This document shows positions 33,650 through 33,739 of a stretch of DNA of 33,739 nucleotides, one piece after another. The stretch covers positions 1 to 33,739 of the forward strand of contig CAMNGZ010000006.1 in assembly GCA_946538835.1 (NCBI GenBank), given 5' to 3'. A model generated the notes under the pieces. It ran no database searches, was not told the origin of the DNA, and saw only the letters and a list, made by a program, of their open reading frames with translations. This DNA comes from an uncultured Clostridium sp. Lineage in GTDB: Bacteria > Bacillota_I > Bacilli_A > Acholeplasmatales > Anaeroplasmataceae. The translations under genes and the position numbers were made by a program. The first letter of the stretch is position 1. Each line of letters opens with the position of its first letter.

Positions 33650-33655
33650 ATTATA
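33650..33655 (-). promoter_or_regulatory. Probable -10 box of the ABC-2 transporter operon
   Basis: TATAAT on the minus strand (33655 to 33650), 27 bases before ATG 33622. The -35 region is AT-rich without a clear hexamer. Confidence 0.5.
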
Positions 33656-33739
33656 ATATAATTTAAATTATTTTTATATAAATTATGTGAAAAATATACA
33701 AAATTAGACAAAATGTTAAATTACTATAATTTGAAAAAA

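Noticed and set aside
33700-33739. Plus-strand promoter at the right edge (TATAAT at 33725-33730)
   Set aside because: No good -35 box at a normal distance and no downstream gene visible; such hexamers are common in this AT-rich sequence.

Overview
The window is AT-rich DNA (roughly 30% G+C by eye) carrying 33 protein-coding genes, 32 of them complete, densely packed and mostly on the minus strand. It looks like the core chromosome of a low-GC Bacillota (Firmicutes), probably an uncultivated gut-type Bacilli lineage near Erysipelotrichales, RF39 or the Acholeplasma side of the class. This rests on a CIRCE-controlled hrcA-grpE-dnaK-dnaJ locus, strong AGGAGG ribosome sites, a zinc-type L33 gene, BspA-like leucine-rich repeats and housekeeping families typical of that group. 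The exact taxon is inference. Trp codons that I checked are TGG, and none of the 32 complete genes ends in TGA (26 TAA, 6 TAG). I saw no rRNA, tRNA, CRISPR array, insertion sequence, integrase or phage gene.

Layout. Bases 1-2700 (minus): a two-membrane-segment protein of unknown function, rsmE and mtaB (cut by the window edge), with their own promoter. Bases 2700-7580 (minus): hrcA, grpE, dnaK and dnaJ, driven by one consensus promoter interleaved with two CIRCE operators; a hairpin lies between dnaK and dnaJ and a strong terminator follows dnaJ. Bases 7590-8580 (minus): a metallo-beta-lactamase-fold hydrolase and rpmG, each with its own promoter and terminator. Bases 8680-9785 (plus): ispG of the MEP isoprenoid pathway. 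Bases 9784-11830 (minus): a MarR regulator and an ABC-F ATPase. Bases 11830-12150 are AT-rich, with a start-less open frame and a 19-bp tandem repeat, followed by hslO (Hsp33) on the plus strand. Bases 13089-18050 (minus): a two-subunit ABC exporter flanked by a two-membrane-segment protein and a membrane-anchored leucine-rich-repeat protein.

Bases 18050-24230 (minus) form a tightly overlapping seven-gene operon: RsmF-like rRNA methyltransferase, CPBP membrane protease, flavin-reductase-like protein, NudC-like Nudix hydrolase, QueH, patatin and calcineurin-like phosphoesterase. Bases 24280-26550 (minus): two small polytopic membrane proteins bracketed by almost identical terminators, then an MscS channel. 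Bases 26610-28955 (plus): a long U32-family (RlhA/TrhP-like) protein. Bases 28957-31280 (minus): a fused two-copy DUF1538 transporter with two different P-II-like proteins. Bases 31310-33660 (minus): an ABC ATPase and its ABC-2-type permease.

Themes: protein-folding stress (HrcA regulon, Hsp33), RNA modification and translation (MtaB, RsmE, RsmF, QueH, U32, ABC-F, L33), Fe-S-dependent enzymes (MtaB, IspG, QueH) and membrane transport. No classical defence or mobile system is visible. The most unusual signal is a compact initiation module seen before six unrelated transcription units: TATAAT, 6-10 bases, GGTGAT-like, 3-5 bases, start codon. It would place the Shine-Dalgarno sequence at or very near the 5' end of the mRNA.
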